A program made the position numbers and the translations under genes. From Pseudomonas linyingensis (lineage in GTDB: Bacteria; Pseudomonadota; Gammaproteobacteria; Pseudomonadales; Pseudomonadaceae), in contig NZ_FNZE01000013.1 of the NCBI RefSeq assembly GCF_900109175.1, positions 69,094 through 133,093 of the forward strand: 64,000 nucleotides of DNA. Reading direction: 5' to 3'. Each line of letters begins with the position of its first letter. Positions within the stretch are counted from its first letter, which is position 1. Positions 51,522 to 61,049 of the stretch are shown one piece after another. The notes beneath the pieces were generated by a model. The model made no database searches. It was not told where the DNA came from and worked only from the letters and a program-made list of their open reading frames with translations.

Positions 51522-52019
51522 CTACATGTAGCCCAACTCCACCATCGAAACACAGCCCTCCTTGCCGACCACGATGTGATCGAGGATGCGGACGCTCACC
51601 AGATTCAGCGCCTCCTTGAGCTTGTGGGTCAGATGGCGGTCGGCGTTGCTCGGCTCTGGATCGCCCGAAGGATGGTTGTGCACCAGGATCACGGCTGCCG
51701 CGTTGTGCTCCAGGGCTAGCTTGACCACTTCTCGAGGATACACGCTGGCCGAGTCCAGGGTGCCGCGAAACAGTTCATGGAAGCCGATCACACGGTGGCG
51801 AGTGTCGAGCAGTAGTAGGGCGAACACCTCGTGGGGGTAGTCCTGCAGCAGGGTTTTCAGGTGAGCGAACACGCTCTGCGGATCAGATAGCGGACGGCCC
51901 TTGGCCAGCCGTTTGCGAGCCAGTTGCTGGGCCATGTGCAGGATGTCGGCCTCGGTGACCGGCGATTCCATGACGTAGGTGCCGGGCACTTCACCGGCTC
52001 TGAGCTTGTGGAATTTCAT
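51522..52019 (-). CDS. radC: RadC family JAB-domain protein
   Basis: A 165-residue RadC-like protein of mobile elements. It has the JAMM/MPN+ metal motif HNHPSGDPEPSNAD (about residues 113-126) and RVIGFHELFRGTLDSASVYPRE, the usual RadC signature. It lacks the N-terminal helix-hairpin-helix region of chromosomal RadC, which is normal for the short versions carried by integrative elements and plasmids. It starts at the ATG at 52019, with CAGCATGAAATTCC and no strong site; it is the last gene in the minus-strand maintenance block before the small membrane gene. Confidence 0.93.
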   Translation of the reverse strand: MKFHKLRAGEVPGTYVMESPVTEADILHMAQQLARKRLAKGRPLSDPQSVFAHLKTLLQDYPHEVFALLLLDTRHRVIGFHELFRGTLDSASVYPREVVKLALEHNAAAVILVHNHPSGDPEPSNADRHLTHKLKEALNLVSVRILDHIVVGKEGCVSMVELGYM

Positions 52020-52048
52020 GCTGGGGTTCCTCGAATCGATTCTGTGGG

Positions 52049-52984
52049 TCAGTGCGCTTCGGCTGAAAAGGACGGGGGCTGCATCCTAGCCTCCAGACGT
52101 TCGGCCAGGCCGGACTTGCGGGGTGCGGCAACGCTTGCGGGAGTGGATGCGGTAGAGACTTCCTGCCGACCAGATTCCTCCTCGGTCGCCGGAAAGAACT
52201 CCTCGACGATGGCGCCGGTGTCTTCCTCGCTGTCCTCGAAGGCGCCGTTGGCGAAGCCTTGCCGGGCGGCCTGATCCAGCGCGGCCTGGTCGAAGCCGGC
52301 GTTGCGGCGGGCTTCATTGAGCTGGCGGGCCTGCTCCAGCACCTCTTCCAGCATCAGGCCACTGCGCACCGTGATGTCGACGTAGAAGATCGGTGTACCG
52401 TGGCTTTGTCGGGTGGACTTGCCGCGCAGGCGCAGCTCCAGCGGCAGGCAGGCCAGCCGGTTGCCGGAGATCGCCTGCAGGTACTGCAGGCGTGCCGCCA
52501 GGGTGCGGATGCTGTTGAAGCCGGTGGTGCGGAACACGAAGCTGCCGAGCGGATCGTCATCGCCGATGGCCACGTTGAGCCGCCCGTAGGGTTTGCAGGC
52601 GTTGCCCTTGGCTAGCGGGCAGGCATCCGGCGAGGGGCACGGCAGTGATTGCAGGCCCTCGCTGGTCTGGCGGCGGCAGGTCTCGCCATTGCCGACGCAC
52701 TGCGGCCTTCCTGTGTTGCGATCGAACAGGCTGTAGTCAGCGCGGAAGTTCAGATCCGGCTCGTTGAACAGCAGGCGGATCGGGATGCTGCGGATCTTGC
52801 CGCCCTGTTCCTTGCGCAGCGCTTCGTCGAAGGGGTGCAGCAGCCAGCCGTCGCGGACCTGCACCTGGGAAGTGATGGTGAACTGGTCGTCCTTCTCCGG
52901 CAGGCGCTTGCCGTTCTTCTCGACGACCTTGCCGATGGAAATCCGCCCGAGTACCGGCGGAGTGATTGCCAGGCCCTTGAGCAT
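52049..52984 (-). CDS. Recombination directionality factor-like / hydrolase-or-metal-binding protein
   Basis: A 311-residue protein of the family annotated in Pseudomonas islands as hydrolase or metal-binding protein, related by name to phage recombination directionality factors. It has a Cys-rich block (QCVGNGETCRRQTSEGLQSL, then CPSPDACPLAKGNACKPYG) that may bind a metal, a beta-rich middle (GSFVFRTTGFNSIRTLAARL) and a low-complexity acidic C terminus (FEDSEEDTGAIVEEFFPATE). ATG follows CAAGGAG at 7 bases. It lies between radC and the YqaJ exonuclease gene, all one transcript direction. Activity is unproven. Confidence 0.7.
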   Translation of the reverse strand: MLKGLAITPPVLGRISIGKVVEKNGKRLPEKDDQFTITSQVQVRDGWLLHPFDEALRKEQGGKIRSIPIRLLFNEPDLNFRADYSLFDRNTGRPQCVGNGETCRRQTSEGLQSLPCPSPDACPLAKGNACKPYGRLNVAIGDDDPLGSFVFRTTGFNSIRTLAARLQYLQAISGNRLACLPLELRLRGKSTRQSHGTPIFYVDITVRSGLMLEEVLEQARQLNEARRNAGFDQAALDQAARQGFANGAFEDSEEDTGAIVEEFFPATEEESGRQEVSTASTPASVAAPRKSGLAERLEARMQPPSFSAEAH

Positions 52985-53069
52985 GGGGGTTCTCCTTGAG
53001 CTGAAAACAGAAAAACCACCCAGGCCGCGAGGGGCCGGGGTGGCTCGTTGAGTGGTTGGGGCGGGTTGT

Positions 53070-54074
53070 TCAGGCGAGTAGGAAGCGCCGGCTGCCGGGC
53101 TTGATGACGGTGTACTGGGCCTGCAGCTCGGGGTGATCCTGCAGCAGTCGCTTGAGGTCGACGCTCTCGCTGTCCCTGGCCTTCTTCCAGGTCACGTTGC
53201 CGGTCTCGAAGATGGCCTTGGTGGCGTCGCCCATGGCCTGCTGGATGGTCTGCTTGAGTTGTGCCTCGCGCTTCTCGTGGGTGCTCAGGATCTCGCGCAC
53301 CGCCTGCAGCTCGGCAAAAGCCGCCGAGAGCGACGTGTCCTGGCTGAAATCCCGTGTCTCGCCGTTGTCCTGCGGGAACAGCGTGCGCAGCGCGAGCTCC
53401 GCCGAGGCACTGCCGTCAGCCGGTGGCGGCGTGTCGGTGACGACGTAGTGCCAGAACTGCTGCTCCAGACGCATCAGGCGCCCGATGAGGAAGTCATCGC
53501 GCTCGATACGATGGATCTCGACATGCTGACCGGCGATCAGCACCGCCACATCGGCCGCCTGCTTGCCGGTCACCGCCAGCTGGTGCATCACCTGCAGCTG
53601 CACGTACTCGGGCACGCCCTCCTTCCAGAGGCGTGCCCCGTTTATGCCGGCGGTCTTGCATTCGAGGATCTGTACGTCATCCGCGCCGATGACCTCGCGG
53701 TCGATATTGGCCAGCATCCAGCTGAACTCGGCAGACGGGTGCTGCAGGACGGCATTCACCCGGCGCACCCGGTTGCCGCTGCGCTTGGTGTAGTGCGCCG
53801 CGACTATCGGTTCGAGGATGTTGCCCCAGTAGAGCGGGCTTTCCTCATCCTGAGCGTCGGCCTTGGGTAGTGCAGCATCCCGGCCGGTCTTCTCCATCCA
53901 CAGCTCCAGCTGCGACTTGTAGGGGTTGAGCCCCACGGCCGCCGCGGCATCCGAGCTGCCGATGCCACGCTTGCGCACGGCCAGCCACTCATCGCGGGGC
54001 ATGGCCTTAGTCTTGACCAGGCGTAGTGCCGGCCGTGGCTTGCTCGGGGTAGTGCGGGATTGGATCTGTTCCAT
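53070..54074 (-). CDS. YqaJ viral recombinase family exonuclease
   Basis: A 334-residue lambda exonuclease-fold protein. The PD-(D/E)xK core is visible: IGSSDAAAAVGLNPYKSQLELW (early Asp region, here split at IGSSDAAAAVGLNPYKS), then SWMLANIDREVIGADDVQILECKTAG with the E-x-K, and GVPEYVQLQVMHQLAVTG, the family Gln-rich helix. It would chew DNA 5' to 3' and provide single strands for annealing. The real start is 54074, with TGGAGGAATG before it; the longer frame is an artefact. It is the recombination gene of the maintenance block. Confidence 0.9.
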   Translation of the reverse strand: MEQIQSRTTPSKPRPALRLVKTKAMPRDEWLAVRKRGIGSSDAAAAVGLNPYKSQLELWMEKTGRDAALPKADAQDEESPLYWGNILEPIVAAHYTKRSGNRVRRVNAVLQHPSAEFSWMLANIDREVIGADDVQILECKTAGINGARLWKEGVPEYVQLQVMHQLAVTGKQAADVAVLIAGQHVEIHRIERDDFLIGRLMRLEQQFWHYVVTDTPPPADGSASAELALRTLFPQDNGETRDFSQDTSLSAAFAELQAVREILSTHEKREAQLKQTIQQAMGDATKAIFETGNVTWKKARDSESVDLKRLLQDHPELQAQYTVIKPGSRRFLLA

Positions 54075-54163
54075 GGTGCATTCCTCCAGACGCAAGAACG
54101 CCCGGCCAACCGAAGCTGACCGGGCGCTCACGCAAGGGATGTGAAAGGGGGTGAGGTAAAAGC

Positions 54164-55132
54164 TCAGGCCACCAGCCGCAGTGCGGTATCCAGGGCCTTC
54201 TGCTTGAGCTGGGCGCCCTGGCCGAACCAGGCCGAGTCCATGCGGTACTCGTTGCTGCGCGCCCGCCGCTCGTGGTCGACGTACTCGGTGACCGCATTGA
54301 GCAGCCCCCAGGCCGTACCCTGAGCGGATTCCAGATGGGCTCCGCGGCCTGCACCGCCATACAGGCTCTCGACCCTCTTGAGCGCCCGCTCGTTGGGCAG
54401 CGCTTCCGGCACGGCACTGTTGGGCTGGATATCGCAGAGCACGTCGAGGAAGAAGTTCTTCGCCTCGTGCGGACGGATCTTGCGCTCGGCCAGATGCTTC
54501 ATCCGGTACATGAACTCGTCCCAACCGGACACTGCGATGCCCAGCTGCCGCTTCACCGCCTTGGCGTCGAAGTGGGTGTTGTGCGGCACCTTGATGGCTT
54601 TCGGAGCGCCGTCGAGGGCGATGCTCAGGGTGTTGTTGCAGACCACCCGGATCGTGGTCGGGGTTGCCGTGGTGGCCAGGGTGCCGTCGCAGGACGTGGC
54701 CAGCAGCAGATAGCCGTTGACCTGATCGTTGCCCTTGAGTGCTGAGCCCTGCCCAGTGCGGGCCAGCGCCCAGAACTTGCGGCCGCCCTTGAGTACGCCC
54801 GCCGTTTCCAACTCGTAGCCGGAGACATCGGTGAGGTCGCGGTAGAACTCCAGCACATCGCGCGGCTGGACGATCTGGTAGCGGTTGGACACTACCGATA
54901 GCGGGGCCTTGGTATCCGAGCGATACAGCACCTTCTGTTCGGGGAAGGCATGGATGGTGCCGAGGTGCCCCTGGGTATCGGCCATGAAGCGGACAGGGCT
55001 GTCGAGGATCTGCCAGTCCATACCGGCTTCACGCTGCCAGACTTCCAGCGGTTGATGAGGTGGAAGTTCGCTGCCGAGACCGTGCCAGGGGGCTTGGCCG
55101 ACATAGGCCATTTGTTCGATGAGATGGACCAT
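54164..55132 (-). CDS. DUF932 domain-containing protein
   Basis: A 322-residue DUF932 protein (phage/plasmid-like protein). Start region MAYVGQAPWHGLGSELPPHQ and TTIRVVCNNTLSIALDGAPK are the family core; SNRYQIVQPRDVLEFYRDL is also typical. This family occurs in most integrative elements and large plasmids; it has no known activity. ATG follows CCAAGGAG at 8 bases. It is probably co-transcribed with the YqaJ and metal-binding genes that follow. Confidence 0.9.
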   Translation of the reverse strand: MVHLIEQMAYVGQAPWHGLGSELPPHQPLEVWQREAGMDWQILDSPVRFMADTQGHLGTIHAFPEQKVLYRSDTKAPLSVVSNRYQIVQPRDVLEFYRDLTDVSGYELETAGVLKGGRKFWALARTGQGSALKGNDQVNGYLLLATSCDGTLATTATPTTIRVVCNNTLSIALDGAPKAIKVPHNTHFDAKAVKRQLGIAVSGWDEFMYRMKHLAERKIRPHEAKNFFLDVLCDIQPNSAVPEALPNERALKRVESLYGGAGRGAHLESAQGTAWGLLNAVTEYVDHERRARSNEYRMDSAWFGQGAQLKQKALDTALRLVA

Positions 55133-55240
55133 GGTGATGACTCCTTGGGATGCAAAACGGCATAGCAGCTGCGCTAGGCGCAGCCACTGCCGAAAAAGGA
55201 CGAAGATGAAGGAAAGTGTGAGGAAACGGCGGACGGCCGA

Positions 55241-55576
55241 TCAGACCGGCAGATTGAAACGATGCCCGCAGTCCAAGCAGAGGTTGTTGGACAGCACATG
55301 GCGATCCAACTTCTCGCCCAGCTGAGCGCCGAGTGCGCAGCCACCGGCACCGCCGGCCAGGCCACCGAGGATGGCTCCGGCGACGGTGCCGAGCGTGATG
55401 CCAATCGGGCCGGCTGCAAGGCCAACGGCTACGGCGGCACCGACCTGACTGCCGGTCAAGGCCACGCTAGCACCACGAGCTGCGCCTCCGGCGGCGCCCA
55501 CTGCGGCACCGATCTTCATGGCTGTACGCAGCGAGGCGATCTTGGGAGAACTGCAGAGAGGACACTGCAATGACAT
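55241..55576 (-). CDS. Glycine-zipper protein with split zinc ribbon
   Basis: A 111-residue protein. The N terminus has CPLCSS, the C terminus CLDCGHRF; between them are about 70 residues of Gly/Ala-rich sequence that can form two membrane-associated glycine-zipper helices (AAVGAAGGAARGASVALTGS, then AVGLAAGPIGITLGTVAGAI). The two CxxC pairs could complete one zinc ribbon with the ends brought together. ATG follows CGGAGAT. It heads the minus-strand block and is divergent from the RecQ-UvrD gene; the 241-base gap holds both promoters. No function is known to me. Confidence 0.75.
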   Translation of the reverse strand: MSLQCPLCSSPKIASLRTAMKIGAAVGAAGGAARGASVALTGSQVGAAVAVGLAAGPIGITLGTVAGAILGGLAGGAGGCALGAQLGEKLDRHVLSNNLCLDCGHRFNLPV

Positions 55577-55817
55577 GACGTAGATCTCCGTGAGAGGGAT
55601 GTCATGTCCGTGATGTATGACTGAGAATTTTTAGAATGGATCAAAGGAAGTCATTTCAGCCCAGCGAGCTTTCCTGCCACATGCTTTCAGCGACACCGAA
55701 ACACCTGTCGGAATCCCCTCAACCACACCCCGCTGCGAACCCGCGCACCTACCCACACCGGACTATTGCCGCTACAGTGCGATAGCCACGTAGTCTGTTG
55801 CAAGGATCGCTGTCCGG

Positions 55818-58800
55818 ATGGCTTCACCGTCTCACCCCAAAGGCCTGATCGTTGATCTGGAAGTCGTACCCGGCAAAGCCGGTCAGCCCGACTGGATCTT
55901 TATGGTCGGTGCCCTGCGTCCCGATACGGGGGAGGAGTTGGAGCGCAAGGTCGACAGGAACCTGCCCGACGTCCTCCAGTCCCTGGACAACCTGGGGCAG
56001 GGCGCCTGCTTCGTGCTCGGCCACAACGTCATCGAGCATGACCTGCCAATTCTCCAGCAGCAGGCGCCACAGCTGGCGCTGCACCAGTTGCCCGTAATCG
56101 ATACCCTCCGGCTGTCGCCCCTGGCCTTTCCGCAAAACCCGTATCACCGCCTGGTCAAGGATTACAAACTCATCCGCGACAGCCTCAACTCGCCGCTGTC
56201 GGACTGCCGCTCCACCCTAACCCTGTTCAACGACCAGCGGCAGGCATTTGCTGAGCTCAACGTCACCCAACAAAACGAGCTTCTCTGCTACCAGACGCTG
56301 CTCGCACCAACACTCAAGAGCGACCTGGGCGCGCTCTTCGCGTCGATCACCGGCCAAGCCCCCAAGCGCCTCACCGAACTGCGCAGCCTGATTCCCGAAC
56401 TCCTCCAAGAAAGCGATCCAACCCTGACCCGCACGCTCAAGGTTTGTAGCACCCGTCTGCAAGAGCTGCTGGAGACGGACCTCATGGACGAGTCCCTGCA
56501 TTGGCCCCTGGCCTATGCGCTGGCCTGGCTACGCGTCTCGGGCGGTAACTCGGTTCTGGCGCCCTGGGTCCGTCACCAGTTTCCAGAAGTAGGGCGGCTG
56601 ATTGGCGAGCTGCGCGACATCCCTTGCGGTCAGGACAGCTGTGGTTACTGTCGCACCACCCACGATCCACGCCACGAGCTCCGGCGCTATTTCGCGCCCA
56701 TCGAGGACTTTCGTAGCGAGCCAGACGGTCGCCCCTTGCAGCACGATGTGGTGCTGGCCGGCATGCAGGGCAAGCACGTGCTGGCCATTCTGGCGACCGG
56801 GGGTGGCAAGTCGCTGTGCTACCAGCTCCCGGCGCTGAACCGCTTTCACCGTAACGGCAGCCTTACGATCATCATCTCGCCGTTGCAGTCGCTGATGAAG
56901 GACCAAGTCGATGGCCTGCTGGTGCGCAACGTCCAGTGCGCCGCTACTTTGAATGGTCTGCTGACCATGCCCGAGCGGGCCGAGGTGCTGGAAAAGATTC
57001 AGCTGGGGGATGTTGGGATCTTGCTGGTCTCGCCCGAGCAGTTTCGCAACAAGGCCTTTCGTCGTGCGATTGCCCAGCGGCAGGTCGGGGCCTGGATCTT
57101 CGACGAAGCGCACTGCCTGTCCAAATGGGGCGCGGACTTTCGCCCGGACTACCTCTACGTTTCGCGCTTCATCAAGCAGTTCACCGGTGACGGTGAATTG
57201 GCTGCCATCGGTTGTTTCACGGCCACAGCCAAGCCTGATGTATTGGAAGACATCGAGCAGCACTTCAAAGAACAGCTCGGCATCAGCTTCGAGCGCTTCA
57301 TCGGTACCCATGAGCGCACCAACCTGCATTTCGAGGTGCTGCCGTGTACCCGTGCGGAGAAGCGTCACCACACCCAGGCGCTGCTCGAGGACGAACTAGG
57401 TCGTCACGAAGGGGGGGCGGTGGTCTTTGTCTCCAGCCGCAAGGGTGCCGAGGAGCTGGCGGACTTTCTGATCGGTCACGGCTGGGCCTGCAAGTACTTT
57501 CATGCCGGGCTTGAGCCGCACGAGAAGAAGGACATTCAGGACGCATTCAAGGGCGGGGCACTCAAGATCATCGTGGCCACCAATGCCTTTGGCATGGGCG
57601 TGGACAAGTCTGACATTCGTCTGGTCGTGCACGCTGACATTCCGGGGTCACTGGAAAACTACCTGCAGGAGGCCGGTCGTGCGGGCCGCGATCAGGCCGA
57701 GGCCCGCTGCGTCCTGTTATACGACGCTCAGGACATCGAGAACCAGTTCGGAATGTGCGAGGGTTCGAAGCTGACCTTGCGCGACATTCAGCAGATCCTG
57801 CGCAAACTGCGCAAGGAGAGCGAGCGGCGCAAGGGCGGCAAGGTCGTCATCACCGCCGGCGAAGTGTTGATGGACGAACAGGTCGAGACCAGTTTCGAGG
57901 CCGGTGAGCGCGACGCTGAAACCAAGGTGGTCACGGCTGTGGCCTGGCTCGAACGCGGGCAGTTCCTGCGGCGTGAGGAAAATCAGACCCAGATCTTTCC
58001 GGCGAGTCTGAGGCTCTCCAAGGAGGAGGCCGACAAGCGCCTGGCCACGGCCAAGCTGCCGGCGCGCCGGCTGGAAGAGTTCAAGGCCATTCTGAGCTAC
58101 CTGTACGATGCGAGCGCCGACGAGCGTATCAATACCGATGCCCTGATGGCCCTGGCCAGCCTCACCTCCGAAGAGGTGAGCGCAACACTGCGGCAGATGG
58201 AAGATCTAGGCCTATTGGTTAACGACTCCAAGCTCACGCTCTACGTCCGTCATGGGGTCGTTTCCCCGTCCACCCAACGCTTGCAAGCCACCCTGGAGCT
58301 GGAGTCGGCGCTGTTCGATCTGTTGCAGGAGATGGCCCCCGAGGCCGAAGGCGGGGAGTGGCAGGATGTGAACGTGCCCCTGTTGACGGCTACGCTCAAG
58401 ACCGCCACCGGCAACAAGGATCTGATTCCGCTTCACGTGCTACGTCTGTTGCGCAGTCTGGCCCAGGACCATGACAGTGAGACGCAACTGCGCAGCAGCT
58501 TCGATCTACGCCAGATCAGCCAGGACTTCCTCAAGCTGCGCATTCGAGGCGGTTATAACTGGCGGGGCATCCAAGGTTTGGGTGAGCGTCGCCGTGCCCT
58601 GGCGGCGGCAGTGCTGCCGTTTCTGATCGGAAAGCTACCGCCGGGTTCGCGCAGCAAAGACCTTTTGGTCGACACCACGTTCGGTGAGCTCATGGACTTG
58701 ATCGACCAGGACTTGGAGCTTCGCGCCCGTATCGAGCCACCGCAACGGCGCCGCGCAATCGAACACGTGCTGCTTTACCTGCATAAACAGGACGTACTGA

Positions 58801-60956
58801 CCCTCAACCACGGCATGACAGTCATGCGCCGTGCCATGACCATCGAAGTCGAGCCGGAAAAACGCACCGGATACCTCAAAGACGATTATCAACGCCTCGA
58901 TGAGCACTACCGCGAGAAACGCATTCAGGTGCATGTCATGCGCGAGTACGCCGAAGTCGCGCTCGGCTCGATGCGTGAGGCACAGGATCTGGTGAAGCAC
59001 TATTTCACCCTGGCGAAACAGGAGTTCATTCGCCGCTACTTCGCCGGGCGTGAGGAAGTACTGAAGCTCGCCACGAGCGAAGAGTCCTGGCGCAGCATTG
59101 TCGAGAAGCTCAGCGCGGCCCAGAGGATCATCGTCTCTGACGATGACGACGTGAACCGACTGGTTCTGGCTGGCCCCGGTTCTGGCAAGACACGCGTGAT
59201 CGTGCACCGCATCGCGTACCTGTTGCGCGTCAGGCGGGTGCCCGCGCGTTGCATCGTGGCGCTGACCTTCAACCGTCACGCGGCCAATGAAATCAAGCAG
59301 CGTCTGCTGAAGCTGGTGGGCCCCGATGCGTTCGGGGTCAACGTCATGACCTATCACCGAATGGCCATGCGCCTGACCGGCACCCGCTTCGATCGCGGCG
59401 AGACGGTCGAGGAGGGGCGGCTCGCCCAAGTGATGAGTGAGGCCGTCGAACTACTCGAAGGGAAGCGCCAGGTCGAAGGCGAGGATGACCTGCGTGAGCA
59501 GCTGATGCGCGGCTACCGCTATATTCTGGTCGATGAGTATCAGGATATCGATAATCTGCAGTACCGCCTGGTTAGCGCACTGGCCGGTCGCAAAGCAGAA
59601 GAGGAGGGGCGCCTCTGCATCCTGGCGGTCGGCGATGATGACCAGAATATCTACGCATGGCGCGATACCAACAACCGCTACATCGAGCGCTTTCGGGAGG
59701 ACTACTCGGCGGCGACGAGCTTCCTCGTCGATAACTACCGTTCCAGTGCTCGCATCATCGAGGCGGCCAACAGCGTGATCGGTCGCAACCCCGGCCGCTT
59801 GAAGCAGGATCATCCTATTCAGATCGATACGGCCCGCCGTGAGTGGCCTAGGGGCGGCGAATGGCAAACCCTCGACCCCGAGCGAGCAGGGCGGGTGCTG
59901 CGTCTGAAGATCGAGGCCGAAGACCACGCGCGGGCGAACCTGCAGGCGCAGGCGGCGATGGCCGAGCTGCAACGCCTGCTTGGCCTTGATACTGAGGATT
60001 GGCAAGGCTGCGCTGTGTTGGCCCGCACTCATCAATACCTCCTGCCGGTTCAAGCCTGGTGTGAGGCGCACGGGGTGCCGTACTACCTGGGCGCGGACAA
60101 GGACAGCGCTTTGCCATTGACGGCCCAGCGCGGCTTCGTACAGGCCATGGAAGGGCTGCGCGATATCGCAGAACCGCTGAGCGCGGCCGATGCATGGGCG
60201 CGCCTTGGCGACAGGCATCTCGCCGCCGACTGGTACGGTTTCTTCGTCACGGCCTTTGATCAGCTCACAGCGGAGTTCGGCCAGTGCCCGTTGAGTGCAT
60301 ACACACTGATCGACTGGCTGTACGACTACGCACGTGAGCTGCGTCAACAACCGAAGCAGGGGTTTTACCTAGGCACGGTGCACTCAGCAAAAGGCCTGGA
60401 GTTCCGCCATGTAGTGTTGCTCGATGGCGGCTGGTCCACCCAGCCCGACACGCTGAGCGATGAGCGCCGGCTTTACTACGTAGGCATGACGCGCGCTGAG
60501 CAGACCCTGACCCTGTGTGAATTCCCCGGCTGCAACGCTTTCAGCCGGTATCTGACTGAGGAGGTCATGGGGCGAGCGTTTCACGGCGAGACTTTGCCGG
60601 CGCTCGACATGCGATACCTGCAGCTGTCGCTCGCTGACATCGATCTGGACTTCGCCGGACGTCAGCCGGCCCACGCGGCTATTCACAAAGCGCTGGATTG
60701 CCTCGAACCCGGCGACTCGCTCACGCTTAAGGCGCAGGACGACCGTTATTTGATGCTGGATGCCAAGGGCCAGGTGGTTGGCCGCACGGCCAAGTCCTTC
60801 AGGCTAGAACTAGACGTCGAGCACTGTGAGGTGGCGGCCATCTTGGTACGCCGCAGCGAACGGTGCGAAGAGCAGTACCGGGCCTGGCACAAATGTGAGC
60901 AGTGGGAACTGGTGATACCAAGGGTTGTGGGTGTTTTATCTTCAAGGCGTGAATAG
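55818..60956 (+). CDS. Exonuclease-RecQ-UvrD triple fusion helicase
   Basis: A 1712-residue fusion. Residues about 10-130 look like a DnaQ-type DEDD exonuclease: LIVDLEVVP (Asp13, Glu15), GHNVIEHD (69-76), and YHRLVKDYK. Then a RecQ motor (about 310-700): GGGKSLCYQLPAL, FDEAHCLSKWGADFRPDY with DEAH at 429, and QEAGRAGRDQAEARC. A family-1 UvrD/PcrA motor follows from about 1117: AGPGSGKTRVIVHRIAYLL, VDEYQDIDNLQY (1237), GDDDQNIYAWR, GTVHSAKGLEFRHV. A beta-rich tail follows. AAGGA lies 11 bases upstream. It is divergent from the glycine-zipper gene and followed after 93 bases by a nuclease-like gene, so a two-protein DNA-processing system is likely. Confidence 0.85.
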   Translation: MASPSHPKGLIVDLEVVPGKAGQPDWIFMVGALRPDTGEELERKVDRNLPDVLQSLDNLGQGACFVLGHNVIEHDLPILQQQAPQLALHQLPVIDTLRLSPLAFPQNPYHRLVKDYKLIRDSLNSPLSDCRSTLTLFNDQRQAFAELNVTQQNELLCYQTLLAPTLKSDLGALFASITGQAPKRLTELRSLIPELLQESDPTLTRTLKVCSTRLQELLETDLMDESLHWPLAYALAWLRVSGGNSVLAPWVRHQFPEVGRLIGELRDIPCGQDSCGYCRTTHDPRHELRRYFAPIEDFRSEPDGRPLQHDVVLAGMQGKHVLAILATGGGKSLCYQLPALNRFHRNGSLTIIISPLQSLMKDQVDGLLVRNVQCAATLNGLLTMPERAEVLEKIQLGDVGILLVSPEQFRNKAFRRAIAQRQVGAWIFDEAHCLSKWGADFRPDYLYVSRFIKQFTGDGELAAIGCFTATAKPDVLEDIEQHFKEQLGISFERFIGTHERTNLHFEVLPCTRAEKRHHTQALLEDELGRHEGGAVVFVSSRKGAEELADFLIGHGWACKYFHAGLEPHEKKDIQDAFKGGALKIIVATNAFGMGVDKSDIRLVVHADIPGSLENYLQEAGRAGRDQAEARCVLLYDAQDIENQFGMCEGSKLTLRDIQQILRKLRKESERRKGGKVVITAGEVLMDEQVETSFEAGERDAETKVVTAVAWLERGQFLRREENQTQIFPASLRLSKEEADKRLATAKLPARRLEEFKAILSYLYDASADERINTDALMALASLTSEEVSATLRQMEDLGLLVNDSKLTLYVRHGVVSPSTQRLQATLELESALFDLLQEMAPEAEGGEWQDVNVPLLTATLKTATGNKDLIPLHVLRLLRSLAQDHDSETQLRSSFDLRQISQDFLKLRIRGGYNWRGIQGLGERRRALAAAVLPFLIGKLPPGSRSKDLLVDTTFGELMDLIDQDLELRARIEPPQRRRAIEHVLLYLHKQDVLTLNHGMTVMRRAMTIEVEPEKRTGYLKDDYQRLDEHYREKRIQVHVMREYAEVALGSMREAQDLVKHYFTLAKQEFIRRYFAGREEVLKLATSEESWRSIVEKLSAAQRIIVSDDDDVNRLVLAGPGSGKTRVIVHRIAYLLRVRRVPARCIVALTFNRHAANEIKQRLLKLVGPDAFGVNVMTYHRMAMRLTGTRFDRGETVEEGRLAQVMSEAVELLEGKRQVEGEDDLREQLMRGYRYILVDEYQDIDNLQYRLVSALAGRKAEEEGRLCILAVGDDDQNIYAWRDTNNRYIERFREDYSAATSFLVDNYRSSARIIEAANSVIGRNPGRLKQDHPIQIDTARREWPRGGEWQTLDPERAGRVLRLKIEAEDHARANLQAQAAMAELQRLLGLDTEDWQGCAVLARTHQYLLPVQAWCEAHGVPYYLGADKDSALPLTAQRGFVQAMEGLRDIAEPLSAADAWARLGDRHLAADWYGFFVTAFDQLTAEFGQCPLSAYTLIDWLYDYARELRQQPKQGFYLGTVHSAKGLEFRHVVLLDGGWSTQPDTLSDERRLYYVGMTRAEQTLTLCEFPGCNAFSRYLTEEVMGRAFHGETLPALDMRYLQLSLADIDLDFAGRQPAHAAIHKALDCLEPGDSLTLKAQDDRYLMLDAKGQVVGRTAKSFRLELDVEHCEVAAILVRRSERCEEQYRAWHKCEQWELVIPRVVGVLSSRRE

Positions 60957-61049
60957 CAGGGAGTGTGAACTCCTGTTGGCCTTTATTTATAGTTTTTAGG
61001 GCCTGGGCACTGCTCCACGCACCATAATGAGAAAGAAAGGAAGGAACCT

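Noticed and set aside
51328-51531. 67-codon plus-strand frame between druE and radC
   Set aside because: Ser/Ala/Arg-rich shadow of the 59-residue membrane protein on the minus strand, which has a ribosome site and terminator.
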